Shown here one piece after another: positions 42,929 to 50,591 of a stretch of DNA of 64,000 nt. A program made the translations under genes and the position numbers. The DNA comes from Paenibacillus sp. LHD-117 (GTDB lineage Bacteria; Bacillota; Bacilli; Paenibacillales; Paenibacillaceae). Positions within the stretch are counted from its first letter, which is position 1; the number at the start of each line of letters is the position of its first letter. The stretch spans positions 1 through 64,000 of the forward strand of contig NZ_JAVFVT010000036.1 of assembly GCF_030929555.1 (NCBI RefSeq), written 5' to 3'. The notes beneath the pieces were generated by a model. The model saw only the letters and a program-made list of their open reading frames with translations, was not told where the DNA came from and ran no database searches.

Positions 42929-44350
42929 TCACAATCCTTTTATTTGTTGCAGTTCGTCAAGCAGCGCTGACCGCCCCGGATAAGCTTGTTGAAGCTCTTC
43001 CACAATCTTCTTCGCATGCTCCATCCCGCCAGCCTTGATGAGGCGGCCAATGATGCCGCATACTTTCCTATACGCTTTCCGATTCGTCGAATTCGCGCAT
43101 TCCGCTCGAATGAATTGCTCAAACAGAAGGAAAACTTCCTCTTTATGGTTGTCGAGCAGATAAACATAATAGTCAACGATCGATCTCTTATCCATCCTCA
43201 CATACTTTAAGATTCGATCCGTCAGCTTGTCCTGAAGGATGATCTTCTTGTACAGGTCTTCCACTTTCCAGCTTCGTTCCGAATTGACTTCCAGCTTGTC
43301 GAGAATCGTCACGTGTATCTGCAGCCACTCTTCATTCGCGTGCAGCGCCTTATACTTTTCGTAATACTCGTATTCGCCTTTAAGTATGAATTCCTCGACC
43401 AGTGATCGGTGCAGCTCCGGTGGTCCGATTGCCTCATAGATTTCGCAGCGGATTTTTTTCCACTGATTCACGAGTCCCGGCAGCCCTTTCCGCGAATCCT
43501 GCCGCTCTCCTTCTTCGGCAAGCTCCAATGCCCGCTCGTACCGCCCTTGCGTCATCGCGGTTTCGATTGCCAATTCACGAATGGCGCCAATCTCCAAATT
43601 CCCTTCGATAAACGATATTGCTTGGTCCTCCCCGTCAAACCTCTCGATAACCATATATCGAAGCTCTGCCGCTTTATCGAAAAAGTACGAGCTTCTGTAG
43701 CGCTCCCCGCGCTCTCGTTCTTCCATGGAAGACAATAGCGTCGTCCAACGCTCTTTTTCCTCCCGGCTGTTGATACATAATGCAGCGCTTTCTAACAAAG
43801 AAAGCTGCCATTCGTTCCAGCCCTCCAAGTTCGGATGAATCACTTCTTTCAGAATGATCTGGAACAAAGCCGACCTTGTCTTGTCATTGAACTGTTCCGC
43901 TTGATCTGAGACTTGGTGAACGAGGTCCAAACATTCCGTGATGATACCGCCGACAACGCCATCGGAATCATCGCAGGTTTGCAGCAGGTCGCCCATTTCG
44001 TGCAACACGCAAAATACGATTTCAGTCGCCGTGAGATGGCTTCCCTTCTCTAATGCTTCTACCGCGGCTTCCATCACTTGCTCGGCTCCCCCTACGGCAT
44101 CATGCACGTTCCTGTACGGAACAAAACCATGCCGATCGGCATTCCGCTTAATGGATGCCCGGATCGTTTTCTGATACTGTTTCATCGCATCGCGACTGCC
44201 CGGTTCTACGAACAACAAGGAGAGCGCTTGCTTCACTTCCGAATATTCCTCCGACAATCGGACAAGCAATTCGATTAATGCTCCCTTATCAAGCGTGTCA
44301 AGATGATCGGATAAACTCTTCTTGCCTTTCTCGATATTATTATTTTTCAT
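42929..44350 (-). CDS. helical-repeat protein of unknown function
   Basis: This is a protein of about 473 residues that is almost entirely helical and highly charged, with TPR/HEAT-like repeats (e.g. LAIETAMTQGRYERALELAEEGERQD). The segment LTATEIVFCVLHEMGDLLQTCDDSDG resembles the C-terminal helical region found in SWIM-zinc-finger proteins, but no SWIM motif (CxCx..CxH) is present. No catalytic residues are recognised. The start at 44350 has AAGGGA at good distance; ATGs at 44380 and 44422 lack ribosome sites. It stands alone. It may be a lone half of a SWIM-type two-gene system, but this is a guess. Confidence 0.6.
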   Translation of the reverse strand: MKNNNIEKGKKSLSDHLDTLDKGALIELLVRLSEEYSEVKQALSLLFVEPGSRDAMKQYQKTIRASIKRNADRHGFVPYRNVHDAVGGAEQVMEAAVEALEKGSHLTATEIVFCVLHEMGDLLQTCDDSDGVVGGIITECLDLVHQVSDQAEQFNDKTRSALFQIILKEVIHPNLEGWNEWQLSLLESAALCINSREEKERWTTLLSSMEERERGERYRSSYFFDKAAELRYMVIERFDGEDQAISFIEGNLEIGAIRELAIETAMTQGRYERALELAEEGERQDSRKGLPGLVNQWKKIRCEIYEAIGPPELHRSLVEEFILKGEYEYYEKYKALHANEEWLQIHVTILDKLEVNSERSWKVEDLYKKIILQDKLTDRILKYVRMDKRSIVDYYVYLLDNHKEEVFLLFEQFIRAECANSTNRKAYRKVCGIIGRLIKAGGMEHAKKIVEELQQAYPGRSALLDELQQIKGL

Positions 44351-44527
44351 TTCGGCATTCCCTTCGTTTTCCTCATTCATACGCTTGATTCTATCATAGC
44401 CAGAAGTCTTGTTCAGGAGCAATAGCGGTTGCTCGTGAAGCTAGTAGTTCGATTCAGAATTACCATTACTACTCTACATTTGCCATACAGCAATGATCTG
44501 CAACTCGATGGCAACCGTTTGAGATGG

Positions 44528-44712
44528 CTAACGGCGGCCACAGTCGTTATTCGAATAAAATCGTTTGTTTACAAATTCTAACGGAGCTGGAGGCCGCTAT
44601 TGGCCATCAAACAGTGCCATTTCCCTAGAAATCCGTCCAATAAGCGCGCGTAGCTCCGTTAGATTTTAGAATGAGGCATGAAAGGCAAAATAGCAGCTGT
44701 GTGCTCCGTTAG
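44528..44712. repeat. four-hairpin array 3 (CTAACG/CGTTAG stems)
   Basis: The 489-bp gap before the insertion element holds four 23-bp units of 7-9-7 form: CTAACGG-N9-TCGTTAT (44528-44550), CTAACGG-N9-CCGCTAT (44578-44600), ATAAGCG-N9-CCGTTAG (44640-44662) and ATAGCAG-N9-CCGTTAG (44690-44712). Starts are spaced 50, 62 and 50 bp. Units 1/4 and 2/3 are also mutual inverted repeats (e.g. 44578-44588 with 44652-44662, 11/11). A further perfect 9-bp hairpin, AGGATCGTT-AACGATCCT, lies at 44776-44802. No gene is seen. Confidence 0.8.
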
Positions 44713-44876
44713 CCATCTTTTCAGTTCGGCATACCGTTTGAAGGATCGCCGAAGTCGCGATGGTTACGGAATTTTAGGATCGTTCTACTAATAAACGATC
44801 CTGAAATGCGGCTACAACAAAAAGCACCCAGCCTATTATTGGTCAAGCCCCAATTTTGTAGACATTGAAAAAAGCC

Positions 44877-45773
44877 CTAAGCTGAAAGCTGGCGTCGGTA
44901 CTCTACCGGCGTCAGCTTGTTTAATTTTCTTTGAATCCTTTCGTGGTTATAAAAATGTATAAATTCCTCTATTCTCCGTTGTGCCTCTTCCAACGAGCGG
45001 ATATTATAAGGGTAGAGCGCTTCCGCTTTGAGATGCGAGAAGAAGCTCTCCATCGCGGCGTTGTCTAAACAATTGCCGCGTCTGGACATGCTGATTTGGG
45101 CGCCAACCGTAGGCAGCATGTCGTGGTATGCATGGGACGTGTACTGGAAGCCTTGATCGCTGTGAACGATCAATCCGGCTATTTGTCCAGTCGCGTCCTT
45201 TTGCGCTTCAAATGCGTCTTTAAACGTCTTTAGAACCAGCTCATTGTCATTGCGATTGCTAATGTGGTATGCGACGATTTCGGAGCTGCACAGATCCTTG
45301 ATAGCCGACAGATATAGCCGTTCATCCTCTACACGATACTGAGTCACATCGGTAACCCACTTCTGATTCGGCTTGTCCGCAGTGAAGTCACGCTTCAGCA
45401 AATTATCTGCGACGCGGCCGTCTGCTTCTGCTACTTGATAGGAGTTGCGATAGTTGCGCTTCCTTCGGATAACAGCCTTCAAGCCAAGTTGTTGCATGAG
45501 ACGCAGTACTCGCTTGTGATTCACCTTTTCACCATATTGACGTTCAAGCTCATCCTCTATTCTTCGATATCCGTATGTTCCGTTTCTCTGCTCATATATG
45601 GATTTGATTCGCTCTTTCGTTTCATGGTCCTTGTCGTTAGCTAGCCGATTTAAATAGCAGTAATATCCGCTTCTAGATACGCCTAAGAGGCTGCAAAGCT
45701 CCGTAATGGGATACTGTTCCGCGGCTAACTGAATGATGCGGTACTTGCCTTGTGCACCTCCTGTTCCATATTT
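44877..45773 (-). CDS. IS3-family transposase OrfB (DDE catalytic part)
   Basis: The open frame of about 298 codons starts after a TGA at 45776. It has HTH_21 sequence (ITELCSLLGVSRSGYYCYLNR) and the rve catalytic core with DDE residues in WVTDVTQYRV (D), IVHSDQGFQYTS (D) and NCLDNAAMESFFSHLKAE (E), ending YNHERIQRKLNKLTPVEYRRQL. The first ATG/GTG-type start is only at 45524, inside the protein, so normal expression requires frameshifting from OrfA. The usual slippery heptamer A-AAA-AAG is at 45781-45787, but the -1 frame it leads to stops at 45725 and does not join this frame. One base seems to be missing, so this copy may be inactive. Confidence 0.85.
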   Translation of the reverse strand, partial: KYGTGGAQGKYRIIQLAAEQYPITELCSLLGVSRSGYYCYLNRLANDKDHETKERIKSIYEQRNGTYGYRRIEDELERQYGEKVNHKRVLRLMQQLGLKAVIRRKRNYRNSYQVAEADGRVADNLLKRDFTADKPNQKWVTDVTQYRVEDERLYLSAIKDLCSSEIVAYHISNRNDNELVLKTFKDAFEAQKDATGQIAGLIVHSDQGFQYTSHAYHDMLPTVGAQISMSRRGNCLDNAAMESFFSHLKAEALYPYNIRSLEEAQRRIEEFIHFYNHERIQRKLNKLTPVEYRRQLSA

Positions 45774-46047
45774 TCAAACACTTTTTTAAGGCTTCGTTCT
45801 CCCGTTTGAGCTGCTTCACATGTCGGTCCTGGTCTATATACTGTTCCCGACGTCCTCGTTGATCCAACAGTCCAAACTCACCAAGTTCCCTGTACCTACG
45901 CATCCACTTTTTAACTCTATCCTTATCTTGAATCCCTAAATATTCGGTGATTTGTCTGTATGTCCATTTCTCCTCAATATGTAAGCGAATCGCCTCCTTC
46001 TTGTCTTCCTCTGTATATGACTTAAACTTCTGTCCTTTATTCGCCAT
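45673..46047 (-). CDS. IS3-family transposase OrfA
   Basis: This is a 124-residue helix-turn-helix protein (KKEAIRLHIEEKWTYRQITEYLG, then IQDKDRVKKWMRRYRELG) followed by a leucine-zipper region (DQDRHVKQLKRENEALKK), as in IS150-type OrfA. It lies at the upstream end of the element and overlaps OrfB. The A6-G slippery run is near residue 87. The tail after the run (CLKIWNRRCTRQV...) is the unshifted extension. Confidence 0.88.
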   Translation of the reverse strand: MANKGQKFKSYTEEDKKEAIRLHIEEKWTYRQITEYLGIQDKDRVKKWMRRYRELGEFGLLDQRGRREQYIDQDRHVKQLKRENEALKKCLKIWNRRCTRQVPHHSVSRGTVSHYGALQPLRRI

Positions 46048-46185
46048 AAAAAATACACCCCCTAGAATTCATCGGAATAACCAGGGGTTTTTCCAATGTC
46101 TATTCTAAGGGGTGCACCTCATATCGGCAAGGTGCTTTATCAATAAACGAAACGCTCGAAATGACATCTATTCCAGCTTCTCTCT

Positions 46186-47422
46186 TTAATCTTTGTAAGG
46201 ATCAAACTCGTCCGCTCCGGCCATGCAGACGCCGATCGGCTTCAGCACGTGAAGCACGTCGATCGTTTCCATGTGGGCGTCCAGCACCTCCCGCAGCTTG
46301 CGGTATACGAACGGACTTTCGTCGGTTCCGGCTCCGCGAAGCTCGACGCCGAAATCGTTGACGGCGTTAACCATCTGTTCCATCGATATCTGACCGCCGG
46401 AGCGGGTGCGCGTCTTCCAAGTTCATTTTGCCGGCGGCTTGCGTGCGGCTCATTACGCGGCCAGCCCCGTGAACGGTGCTGTAGAACGATTCGCGGTTCT
46501 CGTCCGAGTCCTTCCCGCTTACGACGACCGAGATGTCCCCCATGCTGCCTCCGATAAAACCGAGCTGTCCCGGCAACGACGGCGTCGCGCCTTTGCGTAC
46601 GACAATCGTATCCTTGCCTCCATGATTCTCCCGCCAAGCGTAGTTATGATGGTTGTGCACCTCGAAATCCGCTTCGGTACCGAGTAAGGAAAGAACTTGC
46701 TTGATGACGTAATCCCTGCCCGCGTACGCGTAACGTCCAGCCAGCCTCATGGCGCGGAAATACATATCGCCGAGCTCGCTGTCCAGGTCCAGCAGGACCG
46801 GCGGCTGATCCATCTTCTCCCCGGGAGCTTTTCCGAAAAACTCGCGCCCGGCTGCTAGATTGATGAATCCGCTTGCCGTTTTGTGGCCGAATCCGCGGCT
46901 GCCGAAATGGTTCCCGACCCAGAGCCGCCCGGTCGCCTCTTCCTCGAACAAATCCACGTAATGGTTACCGCTGCCGACCGTGCCCAATTGGCCCTGGGCC
47001 AGCGCCTTCAATTTATCGTGCTCCTGCCGGCCGACGGCGGCGTACACATCCCAATCCGGGTCGTCGAACAGCTCATGATCCACCTTCTCGCTATTGACGC
47101 GCCCTACCCCGAACGAAACTTTGCGGGCTATTCCATCCATAATGCCAGCCAGCTTAGGCTTCACGTCCGCCGCGAACAGCTTCGTCCGAACCGCCTTGTT
47201 GCCGCAGCCGATGTCGTAACCGACGCCAGAAGGAGAGATTTGCCCGTCATAAACGACAACTCCGCCGATCGGTTGGCTATACCCTTTATGATGATCGGCC
47301 ATCAGAAGCGCTTGAACGACGTTCCCGTGTTCGGCGCAGGTTTTCGCTTGAGACAATGCGCCCGGATCGGGATTGCCCCACACGCGGACGCCTTCTATGA
47401 TTTGATAAGCCATATAAATCAT
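46186..47422 (-). pseudogene. rtcB: RtcB-family RNA ligase, frameshifted
   Basis: Two adjacent minus-strand frames encode one RtcB protein. The first (46367-47422, 351 residues) has the metal-binding block GVGYDIGCGN, GTVGSGNHYVDLFE, HNHHNYAWRENHGG and the guanylylation motif STVHGAGRVMSR. It then runs into an early stop after KMNLEDAHPLRRSDIDG. The second frame (46186-46383, extendable upstream as WKTRTRSGGQIS) carries the expected C-terminus EQMVNAVNDFGVELRGAGTDESP...GVCMAGADEFDPYKD. Removing one T near 46419-46420 would join them into about 411 residues. RtcB joins 2',3'-cyclic phosphate or 3'-phosphate RNA ends to 5'-OH using GTP and Mn. All listed active-site residues precede the lesion. 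The start ATG is 47422 or 47413. Confidence 0.85.
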
Positions 47423-47550
47423 TCACTCCTTTTACAACTCTTCTTCTACGTTTATTGTCGTCGATTCCGGTGGCTTCAAACAGGGCGAAAGTATGGCAAA
47501 AAGAAAAAAGAGATCCTGCAAGCCCAAAAGAAAACTTTCAGGGAATACCC

Positions 47551-48258
47551 TTAACTGAAGCGACGCACTAACTGAACAACCTTCCTTACATACTCCTCGT
47601 ACATATCCGGATCCTCGTCGAATATTTCCCGGTAGACGGTAATCACTTGCCAGCCTAGATAAGCGAGTTGTCCCTCGCATTGCTGAAATTTATAATAATC
47701 TTCGTATTTGCATCTTTGCTCCACGATTTCGTCACCGGCGAACAGAAGTACAACCCTTTGCTCGATGTCGTACAATGGCAGTGAATAGGGTACGCGTGCG
47801 CCTAACTTTGGGTATCCTGCTCTCAACATGCCGAATTGGTAATTGACGATCGGTCCCCAGAACTCTTGGAGAAACCGTGACACATCCGCGCCGTGTTTCC
47901 TTGCCTCTCTGCGACTCAGCCGTTCTTCCATCCAGCGAGTAACATTGGGATGAGGAGATCTCGGCTCTCTTGCCGGCTTGTTCTCATTGCTTATTTCAGT
48001 CACAAAATCATACAACAATGCGTCATGGTCGCATCGGACCAACTGTCCAGACTGATCCATAATGATCGAACCCTTGCTCATGATGTTGCGGTAATAAAAA
48101 CGGTTATCCTTGTTTCCAAAAAACTCAATATACGCCATGATTCTGTCGACTTCATCCGGATTGTTTCTCCGCAGGTAGTCGCTTAGCGGCGCAAAAGCCT
48201 GCTTGATCCACTTCTCCGTAACCTTCTTCGGTCTTTTCACTTCAGGATACATTGTCAT
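47551..48258 (-). CDS. hypothetical protein, 235 residues
   Basis: This is a soluble protein of 235 residues that I do not recognise. Features: an N-terminal charged helical region (RPKKVTEKWIKQAFAPLSDYLRR), a middle beta-rich part, and a C-terminal stretch YDIEQRVVLLFAGDEIVEQRCKYEDYYKFQQCEGQLAYLGWQVITVYREIF, whose D...E...K spacing and 'GWQVI' strand recall restriction-endonuclease-like (VSR/DUF559) folds; this is only an impression. The ATG at 48258 follows a GGGAGA site. It stands between rtcB and a Fic remnant, a region with several decayed genes. Confidence 0.6.
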   Translation of the reverse strand: MTMYPEVKRPKKVTEKWIKQAFAPLSDYLRRNNPDEVDRIMAYIEFFGNKDNRFYYRNIMSKGSIIMDQSGQLVRCDHDALLYDFVTEISNENKPAREPRSPHPNVTRWMEERLSRREARKHGADVSRFLQEFWGPIVNYQFGMLRAGYPKLGARVPYSLPLYDIEQRVVLLFAGDEIVEQRCKYEDYYKFQQCEGQLAYLGWQVITVYREIFDEDPDMYEEYVRKVVQLVRRFS

Positions 48259-48280
48259 ATTCCCATCTCCCTATTCAAAA

Positions 48281-48316
48281 TAAAAAGCACCATGCCCATA
48301 ACAGGCACGGTGCTTC
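48281..48316 (-). terminator. terminator of the decayed fic gene
   Basis: AAGCACCATGCC (48285-48296) and GGCACGGTGCTT (48304-48315) form an almost perfect 12-bp stem, followed on the minus strand by TTTTATTTTG. It directly follows the Fic remnant and precedes the next minus-strand gene. Confidence 0.8.
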
Positions 48317-48327
48317 CGTGAAAATAA

Positions 48328-48477
48328 TTATACAAGCCGCAAATACATATCGAGCGTTTGGTCCAACGTCCTTGTCACAAGCGAGAGAAACGCATTTCGG
48401 TCTCCCGTGGTGTGAGCCAAATCCAATGTCGTATAATATTCGCTGCGATCTTCGACCGATGGATCAATCAGAATCCA
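48328..48477 (-). pseudogene. C-terminal remnant of a Fic/Doc-family protein
   Basis: The minus strand reads ...ILIDPSVEDRSEYYTTLDLAH, then TTGDRNAFLSLVTRTLDQTLDMYLRLV and stop. This matches the end of Fic (AMP-transferring) proteins, PPIxIDPxDRxxYYxxLxxAxxxGDxxPFxxFL...LxxSLxxYLxxL. Only about 49 residues remain; a stop (48478-48480) truncates it, and the catalytic HPFxxGNGR motif is gone. It still has its terminator. The fragment is too short to be a working gene. Confidence 0.65.
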
Positions 48478-48634
48478 TTATAACATTGTCATCGTGAGAA
48501 AGACATCTGACGATTGGTCTGTTTTTCTTTTACCTCCCGGCTTAGTTGTTTAGGCTTTGTTTAGATTTTGTTTGAGCGAAATTTAGAATAGTCTGCTACC
48601 ATATACGTAACAAACAGGAAAGGATGGGTAAACG

Positions 48635-49363
48635 ATGCTGCGATGGATCGGAGCGATGCTCCTGATGTCCCTTATCGTCTCCGGCTGCCAGAGCAATCCT
48701 GGATCGGCGCCTGACGGCGACGGGAAGCGGCAGGCTGCCCAAACGGTGAATGATATGCGAACGGGGAATGTAAACGAAGCGTTATGGAAGGCGGCGGAGC
48801 AAGGGGATTCAAAAGCCATCCTTGAATCGCTGAACGCGGGAGCCGAAATAAACGCCACCGATGATCGGGAGCGGACTGCCGCGATGATTGCCGTACATGC
48901 GAATCGGATCGAGGTTTTCAAGGTCTTGGTCGACCAAGGAGCCGACATCAATATCCGGGATAACCGTTCCGACAACCCGCTTCTCTATGCGGGAGCGGAA
49001 GGCCTGCTGCCGTTCGTGCAAGCCGCCGTGGCCGCGGGGGCGGACACGAAGCTGACGAACCGGTTCGGCGGGACGGCGCTTATCCCTGCCGCCGATCGCG
49101 GGCATGTGGAGATCGTGAAGGAGCTGCTGACCACGTCCGACGTCGATATTAACCATGTGAACAATCTGGGCTGGACCGCTCTCCTCGAAGCCGTCATTCT
49201 AGGCGACGGAGGCAGCAGACATCAAGCCATTGTCGATCTGCTGATCGAGCACGGCGCCGACGTGAACCTGGCGGATTCGGACAGCGTTACCCCACTGCAG
49301 CATGCCAAGAAGCGCGGCTTCGAAGAGATGATTCGGTCGCTGGAGCAAGCGGGCGCGAAATAA
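48635..49363 (+). CDS. ankyrin-repeat lipoprotein
   Basis: This is a 242-residue surface lipoprotein. The signal peptide has lipobox IVSGC, with Cys18 as the modified residue. After a linker to about 45, four to five ankyrin repeats follow (e.g. EALWKAAEQGDSKAILESLNAG, TAAMIAVHANRIEVFKVLVDQG, ALIPAADRGHVEIVKELL, TALLEAVILGDGGSRHQAIVDLL). It should sit on the outer face of the membrane and bind another protein; bacterial relatives are often linked to catalase or other stress proteins, but none is nearby. The ATG follows AAAGGATGG. Confidence 0.88.
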   Translation: MLRWIGAMLLMSLIVSGCQSNPGSAPDGDGKRQAAQTVNDMRTGNVNEALWKAAEQGDSKAILESLNAGAEINATDDRERTAAMIAVHANRIEVFKVLVDQGADINIRDNRSDNPLLYAGAEGLLPFVQAAVAAGADTKLTNRFGGTALIPAADRGHVEIVKELLTTSDVDINHVNNLGWTALLEAVILGDGGSRHQAIVDLLIEHGADVNLADSDSVTPLQHAKKRGFEEMIRSLEQAGAK

Positions 49364-49532
49364 ACGAAAGCGGTTCGGGAACGCGAGGGCGTGCGGAGAG
49401 GTGCTCGTGGCGGGGGATGGCTTCGGTCTGTCGTCAGAGTCGGGATTGCTTTGTCGCCGCAGGCTGCGGATTGCAGGGAAGGCTTGTCTTGCTCGCAAGG
49501 CTGCCGCAAGGCACATGCCTCGCCCCGTTCCT

Positions 49533-50117
49533 TTAGTTCACGGTAATTTTCGTATATCCGCGATAAGGCGTCTTCGTGAATCGATTGGAGACGGACGACG
49601 CCACGATCGCTTCCGGCTTGACCCTGGCGGCCATGCCCATCGCCTCGATTCTTCCGACCATATCCGCCACGTAGGCCGAAGTCTGGTTGCGCTTCGCGTC
49701 GGTGCCCGCATCGATGTCGACGAACATTTTGAGCTCCGCGCCTTGATATACATGCGGCATCAGAATATCCTCAAGCTGTGAGCGTTTGGCTTGGTCGAAG
49801 TAGGTGGCGATCTCCTGGCTGAACGTCGTCTCGAGCGAGAGTTTCTCTTGGATGGAATAGATTTCGCGGGGAAGAATAACCTGCCGGTAGCAGAACCACG
49901 CGCCGCGCCCCGGCCGGATGATGACGATCGACGTGATGAACTTCGTATGTCCGGCATGCACCTGCGCGTCCGTGCCAATGACGAGCTGATAAGCTGCACG
50001 GGCATCGCTCCGCATAAAGTTTTGAATCCGAACGAACACTTCGTCCAGCGCCATATCCCTATCGGACAAGTTCCGAAACACCGATTCGTGAAGCAACGTG
50101 TATTGTCTTCTTTTCAT
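49533..50117 (-). CDS. ykuK: YkuK-family RNase H-like protein (DUF458)
   Basis: This is a 194-residue cytoplasmic protein of the YkuK/DUF458 family, with an RNase-H-like fold. Recognisable parts are the first acidic strand (YQLVIGTDAQVHAGHTKFITSIVI) and the C-terminal IDAGTDAKRNQTSAYVADMVGRIEAMG, KPEAIVASSVSNRFTK. The acidic residues (Asp in GTDAQ, Asp in VDIDAG) could bind metal, but activity is not established in the family. The start is the ATG at 50117, after GAGGG; the GTG at 50126 overlaps the ribosome site. It is a single gene. Confidence 0.85.
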   Translation of the reverse strand: MKRRQYTLLHESVFRNLSDRDMALDEVFVRIQNFMRSDARAAYQLVIGTDAQVHAGHTKFITSIVIIRPGRGAWFCYRQVILPREIYSIQEKLSLETTFSQEIATYFDQAKRSQLEDILMPHVYQGAELKMFVDIDAGTDAKRNQTSAYVADMVGRIEAMGMAARVKPEAIVASSVSNRFTKTPYRGYTKITVN

Positions 50118-50343
50118 AAGGATCACCCTCGAAGCAAGATCGGCTTCTTCCTTTCTGCTTACTCCTGAATCGGCTATCCATGGTACTCTTCTCCTTCATC
50201 ATACGCTCGCCCCTTACCCCTTTGGTTGTACGATAGCCTTCCCATTCCAATAAGATATGTACTTCGTTGGGACAGAAAAAAGACCGCGGCCTCCGAGATC
50301 TCATCTGATCGTGCTGCTCGCGGATCGCAGAGATTGTAAGGAT

Positions 50344-50527
50344 TGTTGCAGTTTGTACAGTAATTTCGCAACGAAATCCTTCGATGCTGCGTCATTCCTG
50401 TATTTCGCGCATGATTTCCAACGATTTATTGATCACGAAGGGAAATAACCGGAAAATTGCTGCAGCAAATACAGGATTTGCGGATACATAGCCATTTCGC
50501 GATCGAAATGCTGTACTAAATGCAGGA
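50344..50527. repeat. four-hairpin array 4 (CTGTA/TACAG stems)
   Basis: The 474-bp gap between ykuK and gerB contains four 7-5-7 units centred at 50353 (TGTTGCA-TACAGTA), 50405 (TCCTGTA with a degenerate arm), 50467 (TGCTGCA-TACAGGA) and 50518 (TGCTGTA-TGCAGGA). Spacings are 52, 62 and 51 bp. It is a sequence and geometry relative of array 2 at 40.3 kb. No gene is seen. Confidence 0.75.
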
Positions 50528-50553
50528 ACGTAAGCTTTTTTTCTCCCAGCGGG

Positions 50554-50586
50554 CAAAAAAGAGCCGCCGGCACCTGCCCGGACGGC
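50554..50586 (-). terminator. terminator of germination operon 1
   Basis: On the minus strand GCCGTCCGGGCA pairs with TGCCGGCGGC and is followed by TCTTTTTTG. It lies 6 bp after the gerB stop. Confidence 0.85.
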
Positions 50587-50591
50587 CCGAT

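Larger units (their letters stand above)
44840..46121 (-). mobile_element. complete IS3-family (IS150-group-like) insertion sequence
   Basis: This 1282-bp element begins TGGTCAAGCCCC and, read from the other end, TGAGGTGCACCCC. Imperfect terminal inverted repeats share CCCC, then TAGACATTG, AAAAA and CCCT. It is flanked by a 3-bp direct repeat TAT (44837-44839 and 46122-46124), as expected for IS150-type transposition. It contains OrfA and OrfB on the minus strand. Without the element and one TAT, the flanks join to a terminator hairpin AAAGCACC...GGTGCTTT (44821-44828 and 46131-46138), so the insertion split the terminator downstream of rtcB. Confidence 0.85.

Noticed and set aside
44776..44802. 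9-bp perfect hairpin AGGATCGTT/AACGATCCT considered as a terminator
   Set aside because: No T run on either strand and no gene ending at suitable distance; left as an unexplained hairpin near array 3.
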